Assembly: GCA_963971425.1 (NCBI GenBank)
Contig: OZ020519.1
Coordinates: 25,212,786 to 25,276,785, forward strand
Direction: 5' to 3'
From: Bryoerythrophyllum caledonicum
Lineage: Eukaryota > Streptophyta > Bryopsida > Pottiales > Pottiaceae
Length of the DNA stretch: 64,000 nt
Part shown: piece after piece, positions 1 to 10,309 of the stretch
How positions within the stretch are numbered: the stretch's first letter is position 1
How the letters are laid out: each line of letters opens with the position of its first letter
Made by a program: the position numbers and the translations under genes
Notes under the pieces: generated by a model
What the model saw: the letters and a program-made list of their open reading frames with translations, nothing else
What the model was told of the DNA's origin: nothing
The model's database searches: none

Positions 1-9
1 TTTCCATAG

Positions 10-66
10 AATGCCAAAAGGTCCATAGATTGCCAAAAGGTCCATAGATTGCCAAAAGGTCCATAG
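10..66 (+). repeat. 19-bp tandem repeat, three units
   Basis: Three successive copies of a unit containing TTGCCAAAAGGTCCATAG; the first begins AATGCC rather than TTGCC. The opposite foldback arm near 1055-1083 has only one unit, so the expansion happened in the left arm. Confidence 0.8.
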
Positions 67-101
67 ATTGACATCGATTGGTACACTGGAGAAGTTCTTT
101 A

Positions 102-545
102 GAGCATCTCCACCCCGCACCGCAAACCCCAAAACGGGGAAGCGGGACGGGATTAACCCGTTGCGAGGCCTCTTGAACAGGGAATTGGGACATGGATCCT
201 AGGGCCCCGGGGGTATATTGTTTCGGCCACCCCCTCCCCGCATGCCACGTGGCATGCCAGGAGTGGCCTGATTGGAAAAAAAATTAATTTAATTTTTTTT
301 AAAGAATAAAAAATATTAATATTCCAATTTTTTTTAGAAACAAAAAAAGACATTGGAAAAAAAATTAGAAAATATTTACAAAAAAAATTTAAGTTTTTTT
401 TAAAAATCTTTAAAAAAAATTATATATTTTTTTGCAGCTCGCCGCGGGTGCAGGAAAGGGAGGATAACTCCTCCCCCGTCCTCCTCCTCCCACGGGGTAA
501 TCTCCACTTGGCGTGGAAGTTTCCCCGCCAGGGGTGAAGATGCTC
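102..545. mobile_element. PIF/Harbinger (Tourist-like) MITE with TTA duplication
   Basis: The ends are GAGCATCTCCACCCC and its near reverse complement GGGGTGAAGATGCTC, flanked by TTA at 99-101 and 546-548. The core is very AT-rich and has no gene. The other arm of the host foldback (about 1015-1030) reads straight through the corresponding TTTA, so the unoccupied site can be seen. A 3-bp TTA duplication and short TIRs are typical of PIF/Harbinger MITEs; the superfamily call is inferred from those two traits only. Confidence 0.7.
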
Positions 546-1083
546 TTAGACCCAAGGTAATATTCTCTTTATCCCGGGTAATATTTCCTATATTTCAAAT
601 AATATTTTTTTAACCTTGGTATAATATTTCCTACACCCCTATGAAAATGCTTTCTATATAGGGTAAGATTCCTAATATCCCGGGAAGATTCTATGCACCT
701 TGGAAACGATTCCATATCCGTGGAAAGACTACTCGTAAAAAGGATATCAACAGCCATGTATGCTACAACAGCGTATGTCCTTAAATTTATACGGATACGG
801 TTGAAATTCCTATTAAAATATTATTCAAGCTGCCCAAAAATCCATCCAAACCGTCCATAATACTTCATCGTGAATGTCCATCTGTTTCATGTGAGTAGCT
901 TTGTAGCACCCCAAATCCTAAGTTTTGGGGACACATGTATCCATCATGACCGTTCAATAGGGAATACTATCCGGGGTATAGGGAATATTGTGTGGGATGT
1001 AGAGAATATTACCCGGGATTTAAAGTACTTTCCCATGGTACCAATCAATGTCATTCTATGGTCCTTTTGGCATTCCGTACCTC

Positions 1084-2317
1084 GTTCAAAGTTATCAGAG
1101 GGGGCCACAAGGTGGTGGAGCCAAACCTAGCCCTATTTATTTTTTGGATGGGGCCCTAATTATAGCAAGGAAGGGTCTCCAAGGATAAATGAGGTCTACA
1201 GGCTCCAAATTTGTCCCCAAAAATCCTAAAAAAGCCTCTAGAGCCCCCAAAATTAAAGGGCCATAAAAATTATCAATTGCAATTAAGACGGGGCCCACCT
1301 TGGGTAACTCCAAACAAGGGGGTCAATTTGCCCCAAGGCCGATTTTGGAGTCTGTTGGTTTTTGTGAACTCAGTGCATGGTAATCCCTAAGAGTCCAAGG
1401 CATTTTCACACCAAAAAAAACCTTCAAAAATGTTCCTTTTAGTCAATGAGTAAGGAAGGAAACAAAATACTGCTGGTGCTTTCAACAAACAACATGAAGC
1501 TGCAAGCAAGACAAAGGGGAGGTTTATACTACCGACCAAGAACTCGTCCCATGACCCTCTAAAATCTGTGATTGGCTCCATCAACTCGTCCCTGGATGAC
1601 TTGGGTTTACAGTACGAGGAAAAAAGAAAAGTGACCAAAGGAGTTGAGGTCCTCTAAAGGCCTAGAAATAGGCCTAATGGATAATGTTGAAGGGTCCCCC
1701 ATATTTTGCCATGAGAGAGTTCTCTCATTGCTGAAATGAGGAGACCATGGGCCTGAAATGCCGTTTTATTATTTTAATTTTAATTTTTTTTTTTTTTGGT
1801 TGGATTTTTGGAGGGGCTCAACGTTATTGTAGATACAATGGCGGCCACCCTTTTTGTCTTCTCGGCTTGTTTTATTTTCTTTGTTATTTTAGGCAATATT
1901 TTCCTTTTTAGGCATTCTTTAAAAAAATCAACACGCCCACTTTTTAGTATATGGTCATTCCTCCCGATCCAAGTTCGGTTTACACTTAGTGAGAGGCCCA
2001 AGGGCTTTAAAAATTACATTTTTCTGAAGTGTGACCATGGAAGTGTGACCATGGAATTAATCCATTTTCCTTGGTCACGGCTCTTGGTCTGTAGTGTAAA
2101 CCGCCCCAAAGTTGTGATGGAAAGGGAGTCCAGTGACAATCATATGCCATGGCAGAATGGTGCAACACATGCACCGTTCAGTCGGCGTCAGAATATATGT
2201 TGGCTGCACACACGATCTCCGTGTAACTTGTTTCGAAGCTTGTCATTGACACCTTGAATTCTTGTTAGCCAAACAATCATGTCTATCGGACGAATTTCAG
2301 AAGCATCTGCCGTTTGT
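1084..2317. other. No gene seen
   Basis: The only recognisable item is a trace at about 1380-1460 that resembles one end of the TTAA family (TAATCCCTAAGAGTCCAAG followed by a TTTTCACACCAAAAA-type segment). The open frames here are short, lack family features and coincide with homopolymer-rich sequence. Confidence 0.4.
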
Positions 2318-2515
2318 GGCCGCTCGGTTGTAAGATACCCAAGTATCAACCACTGGTTATAAGATCCCCAAGTATCAACTGCTCGGTTACAAGATACCCA
2401 AGTATCAACCACTCGGTTATAAGATACCCAAGTATCAACCGCTCGGTTATAAGATACCCAAGTATCAACTGCTTGGTTATAAGATACCTGAGTATCAACC
2501 GCTCGGTTAGAAAAC
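2318..2515 (+). repeat. 30-bp tandem repeat, about 6-7 units
   Basis: The unit is of the form CTCGGTTATAAGATACCCAA followed by GTATCAACCG. Because 30 is a multiple of three, long frames appear on both strands with 10-residue repeats (for example RYPSINRSVI). Two degraded units with TCGTAGGCTC / GGTTATAAGCTG follow to about 2580. The frames are most likely by-products of the repeat. Confidence 0.85.
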
Positions 2516-2593
2516 CCTTACATTTCGCCAGCTCGGTCGTAGGCTCTCCAAGTTTTGCCAGCTTGGTTATAAGCTGCCCATGTTTTGAATCCA

Positions 2594-2817
2594 TTAACCC
2601 CTGAAGGACCAAGGCATTTTAGAGGAATCTCTACTCCATTGATTAAAAAGTGCCAAGATGAACTTTTTGAGGATGTTACTGTAGATTCATTTTCAAAGCT
2701 AATATGAGATGATGTGGTAAGAGTTTTGTGAACTTTAATTGTACATATTGTTAAAAGATAATTACAGTCACACTGAAAAAAAAGTCCCGGATGAACACTT
2801 GGTCTTTTAGGGGTTAA
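2594..2817. mobile_element. Short TTAA element (224 bp)
   Basis: The ends are TTAA-CCCCTGAAGGACCAAG and CTTGGTCTTTTAGGGG-TTAA, an almost perfect inverted repeat flanked by TTAA at both sides. The termini match those of the 950-bp family in this window but the interior is short and unrelated, so this looks like an internally replaced or deleted relative. No coding capacity. Confidence 0.7.
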
Positions 2818-3017
2818 TGATAAACACATGGAACTCTACTAAGAAGCCATTTTTTTTAAAAAAAAAATTATCGTCTTATCTTTTTTAACACAACTTAGTT
2901 CCGATAAGCTCCAAACGAGGATATGCTCCAACACTGCGCAGCATGGCACGGCAAGAAAACTGAAAAGTTTCACATTGGCAGGTTAGTGTGACAATGTGGT
3001 CCTTTAGCAAGATATCT

Positions 3018-3968
3018 TTAACCCCGAAATTACTTAGACAATTTCACACCAAAAACACTTCAAAACTGCTTGTTTCAGTGCAATGAGTAAGGAGGAAAAC
3101 GATAACTTTTATTTATAGTTTAAACCGTAGGATCTCAATTCAGTCTTATTAAGTAACATACTCACAAAATTTTATAAACTTTGACCGCACGGATTGAAAG
3201 ATTATAGTGTTTGAAGTAGAGAAAAGGATTCATTTTCTTCCTTGCGTTTAGTGGATCAGCAGACTTTGACTTCACTTGGCGTCCAACTTTTGCACTATAC
3301 AAGGTCTAAATTTACTATCATCATGTTAAGCATGATATAAGTTCCTTGCACACCAATTCTTAGAGGTAAAAAAAGGGTGTAGCATATTCAAAAAAATTGT
3401 GCAAGGAGTGGATGTTCACAAATTGTAAATTCACGTTCTATATTTTTGTGAACTTTATATGATTTAGAATGAGAATCCAAATGATCAATAAGAAGGTTTA
3501 CACCACATAATGTTGTGAAGAAAACAAAAAGTAAAAAATATGAAGATCTCTAAGTTTTATGTGGAAAGAAAGAATTTTTTTGGGTACATTACCCAACAAT
3601 GTGCGACAATGTGTGAAAATGTTTGACTTGGATTAATATGCTATTTTTCACAAAAAAAAAGATTTTTTTTAACAAAATGAAAGGAAATAACATCATCCGC
3701 TAGTATTGAAAATCTCACATTCAATTGAGTGTCCTAGCAAAAGTTTTTGGAGTAGCCCAACTTGCCCCATCTCCCCATCTGAACTTCAAAACCCTATAAC
3801 TTTTTCATTAAATGTCGGGTTTAGGAAAATATTGGACTTTCACAAAGGTTTTAGTGATATCCATCTATGGTATAAATTTCAAAAAAGAATGTTATAAATT
3901 GACACAGTAAGAACTTGCCAAAACCTTCGAGAGTCCCTCGAGGGGACTCTTGGTAATTTAGAAGTTAA
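3018..3968 (-). mobile_element. TTAA element of the 950-bp family
   Basis: Begins TTAACCCCGAAATTACTTAG and ends GACTCTTGGTAATTTAGAAG-TTAA. The interior carries the family hallmarks in minus orientation: ACACCAAAAACACTTC near the left end, CACGGATTGAAAGATTATAG, a CTGCGTTTAGTGGATCAGCA block, and TGTGTGAAAATGTTTGACTTGG. The TIRs have diverged. It has no long frame, so it is non-autonomous. A CTCGAGGGGAC-type small palindrome lies near 3930. Confidence 0.65.
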
Positions 3969-3984
3969 TTGTTCGTCTTCGATG

Positions 3985-4580
3985 TCTTAAAACACATATG
4001 ATAATTGATTTTAAATATGGAATGGAAGGATTAATTCTTTCTAATGGTATAGATATTAGATGCCAAGCCTTAGCAGACAATATCACTCTTTTTCTTTAGG
4101 GAACAAAAGAAAATTTAGATAGAGTTTTAAACTCCTAGGTTTATACTATGATTCAGCTGGTGTTAGGCTCAATTGGGACAAATCCGTTGCCATATGGTCT
4201 CTAATCATCTCGATCTTGGGATTTATGTGGAGTAAGGTCGTGCCCAAATGTACGTGTTGCGTAGATGATATTCTGCCTAATCTATCACACTCGTAGATTC
4301 TCCCAGGATCTCATGGTCCACTTAGGTGATAAAGGATTAAAGTAAAAGCTTTGGTGAGAAACTTTGTTTGGAGTGGATTAAAGTAAAAGCTCCAGTATTA
4401 TTATCACCACAAGATTGGGTGACACTTGAAGGACTGTGGATGGAAGAAGAATTCTATCATCTCATATCATATTCGGATAATGGATGGCAAGCTATGATGT
4501 ACATTAGGGATCGAAAGTCTTAAAAGGTTAATCTTGGCAACTGAAGCCACAATTTAACTCCTAGATGAATAAATTACTCG
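3985..4580 (+). mobile_element. LINE reverse-transcriptase relic
   Basis: Conceptual translation gives scattered pieces typical of a plant non-LTR reverse transcriptase: CQALADNITLFL followed by GTKENLDRVL, then DSAGVRLNWDKSVAIW, and further on RNFVWSG. The catalytic LADD-type motif reads LADN. Pieces lie in more than one frame with stops between them. The relic is bounded by two TTAA elements. It has no 3' tail and no target duplication that I can identify. Confidence 0.6.
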
Positions 4581-4584
4581 AGCT

Positions 4585-5391
4585 TTAACCCTTTAGCGCC
4601 CAGGAAGCCCGAAATGGGACTCCGGAGGTGCTCAAACTCAATTTGCATGAAATCCATGAGGAACTAGGCTTCGAGATACAAGGTTTAGATTTGCGCACTC
4701 GTTACACAAACACTCTCCAACAATCAGATCATGATTTGGATTTATAGAACTCTTGGAAAAGCTAGGAATACAACAAAAAAATACACCAAATACACTCAAT
4801 ACAGTGAATACAGTGAATACTATGCCACATACTATGTTGTATTTCACACACATGCACATTGATTTTGGTCTTAAAGTTTGATTGAACTTGGTCTTTAAGA
4901 CATTCTTCATTGTTTTGTGATTGTTGATCTCTCTCCTCACATACGAAACTTCTGTTTTGATTCGTACAAGGTTGGAACATTTTAAAATACAACCAAGTAG
5001 AAAAAAGAAAAAAAATCACCAATAATTGGGTATAAATATTTTCTTCACATATAATATGTCAATGCGAAGCTATCAACCTAGTGCACATGTGAAACGCTCT
5101 AATTCAAAGTAAAAAAATTCTTGCAAGACTCTATTGATAGTTAAAGTAGTACACCCTTCAAACCCACAGTTTTCACTACCAATATACGGTAACTTTAAAC
5201 ACTATAATCTATTCCATCAACGGTTGGATGTTGTGCAAAATTTCCCCAAAGTTGAGATCATGGGTTAAGTTCAATTTTGTAAGGTCAAATATTAATATTA
5301 GTCATTGTATTTCCATCAATTCCGGTTCAAAGAAAAAAATCAGTAGAATTCTTGGGTTTTCCAGAAACATCCCTAGGTGCTAAAGGGTTAA
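4585..5391. mobile_element. TTAA element, second family (807 bp)
   Basis: The ends are TTAA-CCCTTTAGCGCCCAGG and CCTAGGTGCTAAAGGG-TTAA, an inverted repeat flanked by TTAA. The termini resemble the 950-bp family (CCC-TTTAG-CC-AG pattern) but the interior is different: it has an ATACACTCAATACAGTGAAT stretch near 4790 and no CACGGATTGAAAG block. No coding sequence; the short frames inside have no family features. Confidence 0.6.
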
Positions 5392-5439
5392 CCTTTAAAT
5401 GCCGAAGCAGCCAGAAATTGGCTTCTCGGATGACATTAT

Positions 5440-6295
5440 TGGATGATAATCAACGTAAACAACTATTTTTCATCCAATTTTTTTTAGGAGAGTTCCTTGT
5501 ATGTAAAGTACTCTCACACAAGTATACGAACTTTTTGCTTTTGTACGTTTCCACACTACACTGTTGCCAACTTTGGCACCACCCTGAGGGCTCAAAATTT
5601 GTCAATTTACCATGAATTTTTTGGCACAAGATCACTTCTATGTTGAAAACATGTGTGCCAAGTTTCAAGGCCAGAAGATTTATACAGAAAAAGATGTCCA
5701 AGATTTACCAACATGGGGTAGCTGTAAGAAAAGTTTCACAGCTGCCAACTTTGACACCCTTCCAAGGATTGAAAGAATTTTTTTTGCCCATGTAATTTTT
5801 AGCATGAGAAGACCTCTATGTTGATTATATGTGTGAAAAATTTCAAGTCCAAAAGATCCACACAATTTAAACTACATCAAAAGCTAGCAACATGTGTAGT
5901 TGTGAGAAACATTTCACTCCTAGCCGACTTTGAAACACTCCCAAGGATTGGATTTTTTGGTATTTTTCCATGAAATTTTTGTCATGAGACTATCTCTATG
6001 TTGATCACATGCATGCCAAATTTGAAGGCCAAAATATCTACTTATTAAAAGAGTTTTGAAATCTACCAACATGTATAGTTGTGAGAAACATTTCGCTGCT
6101 GCCAACTTTGACACCCTCCTAAGGATTCTATTTTTTAAATTTTTTCCATGATATTTTGGACATAAGACCATATCTATGTTGGTCATACATGTGCTTAATT
6201 TCAAGTCCAAAAGACCTACAAAAGAAAAGAAACAAATTCAAATCTACCAAGATGTGTAGTTGTGAGAAACAATCAGCAAAACCATTCCACTATTA
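5440..6295. repeat. Left part of a foldback with about 178-bp direct units
   Basis: Four related units spaced about 175-181 bp each start near GCCAACTTTGACACC (about 5567, 5746, 5921, 6098) and carry CATGAATTTTTTGGCAC and TGTAGTTGTGAGAAAC. The segment 5440-5820 occurs in reverse complement at 20326-20660, on the far side of the 13.8-kb element. So the pre-insertion locus was an inverted-repeat (foldback) sequence of about 1.4 kb. The 60-70 codon frames on both strands are repeat artefacts. Confidence 0.7.
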
Positions 6296-6893
6296 AACAC
6301 GCAATTAAGCAATTATGCACTTAGCCAAGTGCACTGGTTGCTGGTAGAAAGCCGCAAGTTATTTGCTCATAACTTTTTTTTAAATAAAAATTTGGCAAAA
6401 GTTTAGTATGTTTTTTGTCAATTTTTTTGGGTGTTTGTCGTGTCATACATTGGCATCTTCATGTTCATATCAAAAATATATTTTTTACATTCGCTACCTT
6501 TTTTTAGAAAATATATGATTTCTAATCTAGTTTGCAAATCCTGCTACAAAATTATGATCTTGTGCCCAAAGAGATTATAAATGTCTTATGAGTTATTATA
6601 GGAATTTAGAGTACTGCAGTACAAATACAATGTGTAAGAGATACAAAAATATATTTGCAATTTCCTAAGACAGTGTAAAGTACCTCACTGTATTTTATAA
6701 TGCAAAAACATACATAATCAAGCAATTCCACACTATTGCTGAGGAATTCTAAAATCAAACATATCATATGGACCACCCAATATATAAATATATACCACCC
6801 ACTGAACGATAGACACATCTCAAACTGCATTATACTAATGTACTTGTCACCTAAACTGCGTGCATGCTCTACTATAGTATATAGCTCTAGGCC

Positions 6894-9314
6894 TCAGAGC
6901 TCATCTTCTGGCGGAACGACTCCCTCCACGTGTCCAATGGCGCTACCTACCATAGCGGACAGTTCATGATCCTGCACAGGACGATCTCCCACATCTTCGA
7001 TGCCAATGGACGCACACTCAACATATCGGTAATTGCTAGGAACACCCTCCCGCGTATGCCTTACCCTATCACCATTGTAGAAAAAGCCATCCTCTCGATT
7101 GAAGGACATCTCTCGCTCTAACGAGAAGGCCCCCTGAAATGCAATGATGTCCTCGGATACGCTAGATCTTGGAACGGAAGGCAAACCTGGTCCGGTATCA
7201 CTCTGAGTACCTTCCAACCTCACTTGTGTCTCCGATACTGGCTCTGATTGAGAAGGCATCGAAGGCTGTGGAATCCTCCTCTGCACCGAATTTTTTTTCA
7301 ATGAATCCAATTCTTCTTCCTCCATCTCCAGCCTACGACCATCAAATGTACGCCCCCCTCCTGCCCCTGCGGCCAAACCAACATCCACTACACCGGTATC
7401 TTGCATCCTCTCTCTAGGTGTTGCAGACGTCCTTCCTGAAGTATCTCCCACCGCCCGCTGCGTTGATGGAATCCTCTCTCTTGGAGGAGACTGGTTCACT
7501 CCATCTTCATCGGCGTCTGAACCACTACGAGATGAGAAATCTTCAGTGGTACCTGAACGTGGCAATCTCTCATGTAAACCACCTCCATCCTCATTGTCGT
7601 CTTCATTCCACACTCCACCAACCACCTCTTCGGTCTCAGGTACGACGTTGCAACCAGTACTTGGTCCACCAGTCCTGACCAACAGTTGTCCTTGGAAATT
7701 GTCGGACAACTCATTGTACAGAAATGAAACTCTGTCTGTACAATCGTCAATGATGAAAACCTCAGATCCCTGGAAATCTCCTTCAAGGATCGTGGGAATG
7801 GCCGTGTATATGTTATACGCCACTAAACCCCAACCACGGGGCAAGTATGAGCCCACTAGTCTTGCCAGCTCTGATGGAGATCTCTGAAGTGAATCAACTT
7901 CAGAGGGTTGGCGTGCCTCACTCCAGTGATCCAAGAAAAGAAGCGGAAGTGGAACGTCTCCAGAAACATAGTTCGGGCCAGGAGATGTACCGACAGGGTG
8001 CTGCATACAAATCACAACATCGCCAATCGGTTGTACTACTTGCTCCAGACGCCCATTCTCTGTAAAATCGAGAGCATAGGGATTAACCGAGTTTGGATCA
8101 AATGCCCAACATCCACGTCGCATGGTACATCCCTCTGGAAGCTTCACCTTCGTGAAAAAGTCTTCGTTGGCATACACGGCCGCTGGTAACAAGAAGACGA
8201 CGTTCCATTGTTCAATATTTGCCATCCATAATGTCAGTTGTGCAAAAGCTGCGGATAATTGGGCGTCTCCCCAATGACCATCTCCATGCCTCCCACCGCC
8301 ACGTCGACAATCAATCACCCACAAACATGGTTTTCCCAACTCTATGTAGTCGGTGCGGAATAACCCTCTTCTACACCGAATCGGAAGAAGATTCTCTGTG
8401 TCGCTCTGGCCTGGCCTCTTGACTTCTATCTGCCATTCCCAATTAGCAGTAGCATGTCCTCCCACATCCACGGACAGTCCAATGTATCCATGCCCCCCTG
8501 CTGCAATGTCACCATAATGAAACCTAATGGAAAGAGGGATGAGGTAGCCTATGTCTTCCAACTTAGACACCTTCCCCCGCATAGGAGCAGTCCAAGCTTT
8601 TTTCGTGGCAGCATTCAAAAGCTTCCCGAAAGTATCAAGTTGTGCATTACTCCTCGGAAAATACTTCCCTACACGAATACGGAAGAACTCCTCCATGGAA
8701 TCAAGTGTACTTTCCTTGTTCTCCACCATCAACCAACGGATGGAATTGATCACAGCTTCTCGTCTCTGATATCGGTCACAAACACCGGCAATCGTACGAG
8801 GATGTGGATTCTTGTCTTTTACACCGTCGAAGTAGTATGCTTGACGAGGTCTTACTCCATCCTCCGTCATCGGCTTCGCTGCAGCAGACTTTGCCAACCG
8901 AAGATAATATGGAATCGGAACCCTACCTAACGGCCTCAACCAATTCTGGGTCATCTCCTTTCTTGTTGGTCGTACGTCCACATTTGGATCCAGCTCTTTC
9001 TTCCTCGCCATGTCCTTCCACTTGTCCTCTTCCTCCTTGCTATAAAAGAGAATGCCATCTTCGTAGTCCTTGCATACTTGAATGATAGCTTCGAAGCAGT
9101 CATTGCTCGGATTCCATGCATGATTGGTCAGATCCTCCATGTTTTTGGCCAACCTCTTCACCGTGACAACTCCATCCCCCTTGGACAACTTATGCACTGC
9201 ACTTGCCGCACTCACCAAAGCAATAGCCCTACGTGCATCGTCCGCACGTAGTGTGCTATCAGGCCTCCCGTATAGATCCCAAATCTGACGGATCTTCCTC
9301 AAATCCTCTTCCAT
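6894..9314 (-). CDS. Element protein A, 806 aa, unknown function
   Basis: A single uninterrupted frame of 806 codons, the longest in the window, starting MEEDLRKIRQIWDLYGRP. The first 270 residues are mixed and charged. Residues about 285-520 look like a compact domain with several hydrophobic strand-like segments (CLWVIDCRRGG, WNVVFLLPAAVY, DVVICMQHP, LPLLFLDHW, WGLVAYNIY, EVFIIDD). Residues about 560-730 are acidic and Ser/Arg-rich, probably disordered. The tail has a conserved piece (FNREDGFFYNGDRVRHTR) also found in the 5.6-kb relative at 43640-43760. I do not recognise a family; the strand pattern could suggest a Rossmann-like fold, which is only a guess. Its start codon overlaps the end of frame B by 16 nt. 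The intact frame contrasts with the broken plus-strand gene. Confidence 0.7.
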   Translation of the reverse strand: MEEDLRKIRQIWDLYGRPDSTLRADDARRAIALVSAASAVHKLSKGDGVVTVKRLAKNMEDLTNHAWNPSNDCFEAIIQVCKDYEDGILFYSKEEEDKWKDMARKKELDPNVDVRPTRKEMTQNWLRPLGRVPIPYYLRLAKSAAAKPMTEDGVRPRQAYYFDGVKDKNPHPRTIAGVCDRYQRREAVINSIRWLMVENKESTLDSMEEFFRIRVGKYFPRSNAQLDTFGKLLNAATKKAWTAPMRGKVSKLEDIGYLIPLSIRFHYGDIAAGGHGYIGLSVDVGGHATANWEWQIEVKRPGQSDTENLLPIRCRRGLFRTDYIELGKPCLWVIDCRRGGGRHGDGHWGDAQLSAAFAQLTLWMANIEQWNVVFLLPAAVYANEDFFTKVKLPEGCTMRRGCWAFDPNSVNPYALDFTENGRLEQVVQPIGDVVICMQHPVGTSPGPNYVSGDVPLPLLFLDHWSEARQPSEVDSLQRSPSELARLVGSYLPRGWGLVAYNIYTAIPTILEGDFQGSEVFIIDDCTDRVSFLYNELSDNFQGQLLVRTGGPSTGCNVVPETEEVVGGVWNEDDNEDGGGLHERLPRSGTTEDFSSRSGSDADEDGVNQSPPRERIPSTQRAVGDTSGRTSATPRERMQDTGVVDVGLAAGAGGGRTFDGRRLEMEEEELDSLKKNSVQRRIPQPSMPSQSEPVSETQVRLEGTQSDTGPGLPSVPRSSVSEDIIAFQGAFSLEREMSFNREDGFFYNGDRVRHTREGVPSNYRYVECASIGIEDVGDRPVQDHELSAMVGSAIGHVEGVVPPEDEL

Positions 9315-10309
9315 GGTAGAATATGAATGTTCTGGAACTCCGCCACGTTGATCCGCGTAGACTTCTCAATGTAAAAGCGACGATCATCATACACCACAAA
9401 AGAGGCCTCCCACCGCTCAAACGTGTCCAGATACTCGTTCAAAGGCATAGTACCATCTCTCCACTGCTGTTGTGCAAACTTACAAGCTGCTACTATGTGT
9501 TGCCCATCCACCGGTTCCCAAATGATATGATCTTGAAGCCAAGAATACTGTGATCCCAAAGCACCCTCTGCAGAAGCACTCCCGTGTGCAAAGAACATGC
9601 GTTCAAACTCTCGTGCGGTACCTACCAACGGAAATGGCAGCTCTTCCTTCTCAACGACACCATCATCGGTGGTAGTATGCACGATGTATCTGATCGGTCG
9701 AAGTACCAATCTACTCACCCGAGTCGCGGATTCTGGGTCTCGTAAGCAGTTGAATACTTCCATGACCCTCTTCTGTGATAAAACCCGGTGGTTGGTTTCC
9801 GGATTCTCCACAGAGACAATGCGGTCTATGTGTGCCTTAAACACAAAATTCCCCCACACTGATCCTTTCGCAATCTCCTCTGTTACAGGCACTGGTGCTT
9901 TTAAATTCATTGGAGTTGGAAGATTCTGTGGTATCTCCGCATTGTCTTCAAAATCCTCTGGTATACTATCTGGAAGGTTGTGAAAATCTTCTTCCTCCGG
10001 CGCCAAGGCTGACAAATCAGCTAAATCTCCCGGTGTAGATGTAGGGGCCCTACGATGACCATCAGACGTCCTGAGCCCTGACCTAGGAATCCTGCCACCC
10101 GATCTTGCACTTCTCCCAATCAACCTCCTCCCACTTGGATCCAAACTTGATGGGCCTTCTCTTGAACCAGAAGCTACATCACTGTCAACACGCCGTGGCC
10201 TCTTCGTAGGACGTCTACTTGTTAATGGAGGATTCAGTAATGTCTGTACCTCAGAAGTTGTGGTGGGATGTTGGCCTCCACTTCCTCTCCCCCCTCCAGT
10301 GGTCGCCAA
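9299..10309 (-). CDS. Element protein B, 336 aa, unknown function
   Basis: The open frame starts MATTGGGRGSGGQHPTTTSE and its first 130 residues are low-complexity with a basic patch (RRPTKRPRRVDSD) that resembles a nuclear localisation signal. The rest (about 150-336) is more ordinary, including NFVFKAHIDRIVSVE, RVMEVFNCLRDPESA and WEPVDGQHIVAACKFAQQQW. It overlaps frame C by 76 nt upstream and frame A by 16 nt downstream, each in the -1 register. In the 5.6-kb relative, sequence matching the C/B junction lies in one continuous frame (about 44240-44447), so B may be the continuation of C rather than a separate protein. No family was recognised. Confidence 0.6.
   Translation of the reverse strand: MATTGGGRGSGGQHPTTTSEVQTLLNPPLTSRRPTKRPRRVDSDVASGSREGPSSLDPSGRRLIGRSARSGGRIPRSGLRTSDGHRRAPTSTPGDLADLSALAPEEEDFHNLPDSIPEDFEDNAEIPQNLPTPMNLKAPVPVTEEIAKGSVWGNFVFKAHIDRIVSVENPETNHRVLSQKRVMEVFNCLRDPESATRVSRLVLRPIRYIVHTTTDDGVVEKEELPFPLVGTAREFERMFFAHGSASAEGALGSQYSWLQDHIIWEPVDGQHIVAACKFAQQQWRDGTMPLNEYLDTFERWEASFVVYDDRRFYIEKSTRINVAEFQNIHILPWKRI

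Larger units (their letters stand above)
1..1083. repeat. Foldback element, left end cut by window
   Basis: The left arm (about 1-95 plus 549-600) is matched in reverse complement by about 960-1083. Both arms read AATGCCAAAAGG, then a CATAG / GATTGGTAC block, then TAATATTCTCT next to CCCGGGTAATATT. The arms are imperfect, so the element is old. The left arm has expanded the 19-bp unit near its tip and is split by a separate MITE at 102-545. No coding sequence was seen. The family is not identified. Confidence 0.6.

Noticed and set aside
10-66. Short regular repeats considered as a CRISPR-like array
   Set aside because: Units are contiguous with no spacers, in eukaryotic nuclear DNA.
1796-2257. 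153-codon plus frame
   Set aside because: Starts next to a homopolymer and has no recognisable domain; a matching minus frame overlaps it.
2314-2612. Frames on both strands with 10-residue repeats
   Set aside because: Products of a 30-bp tandem repeat whose period is a multiple of three.
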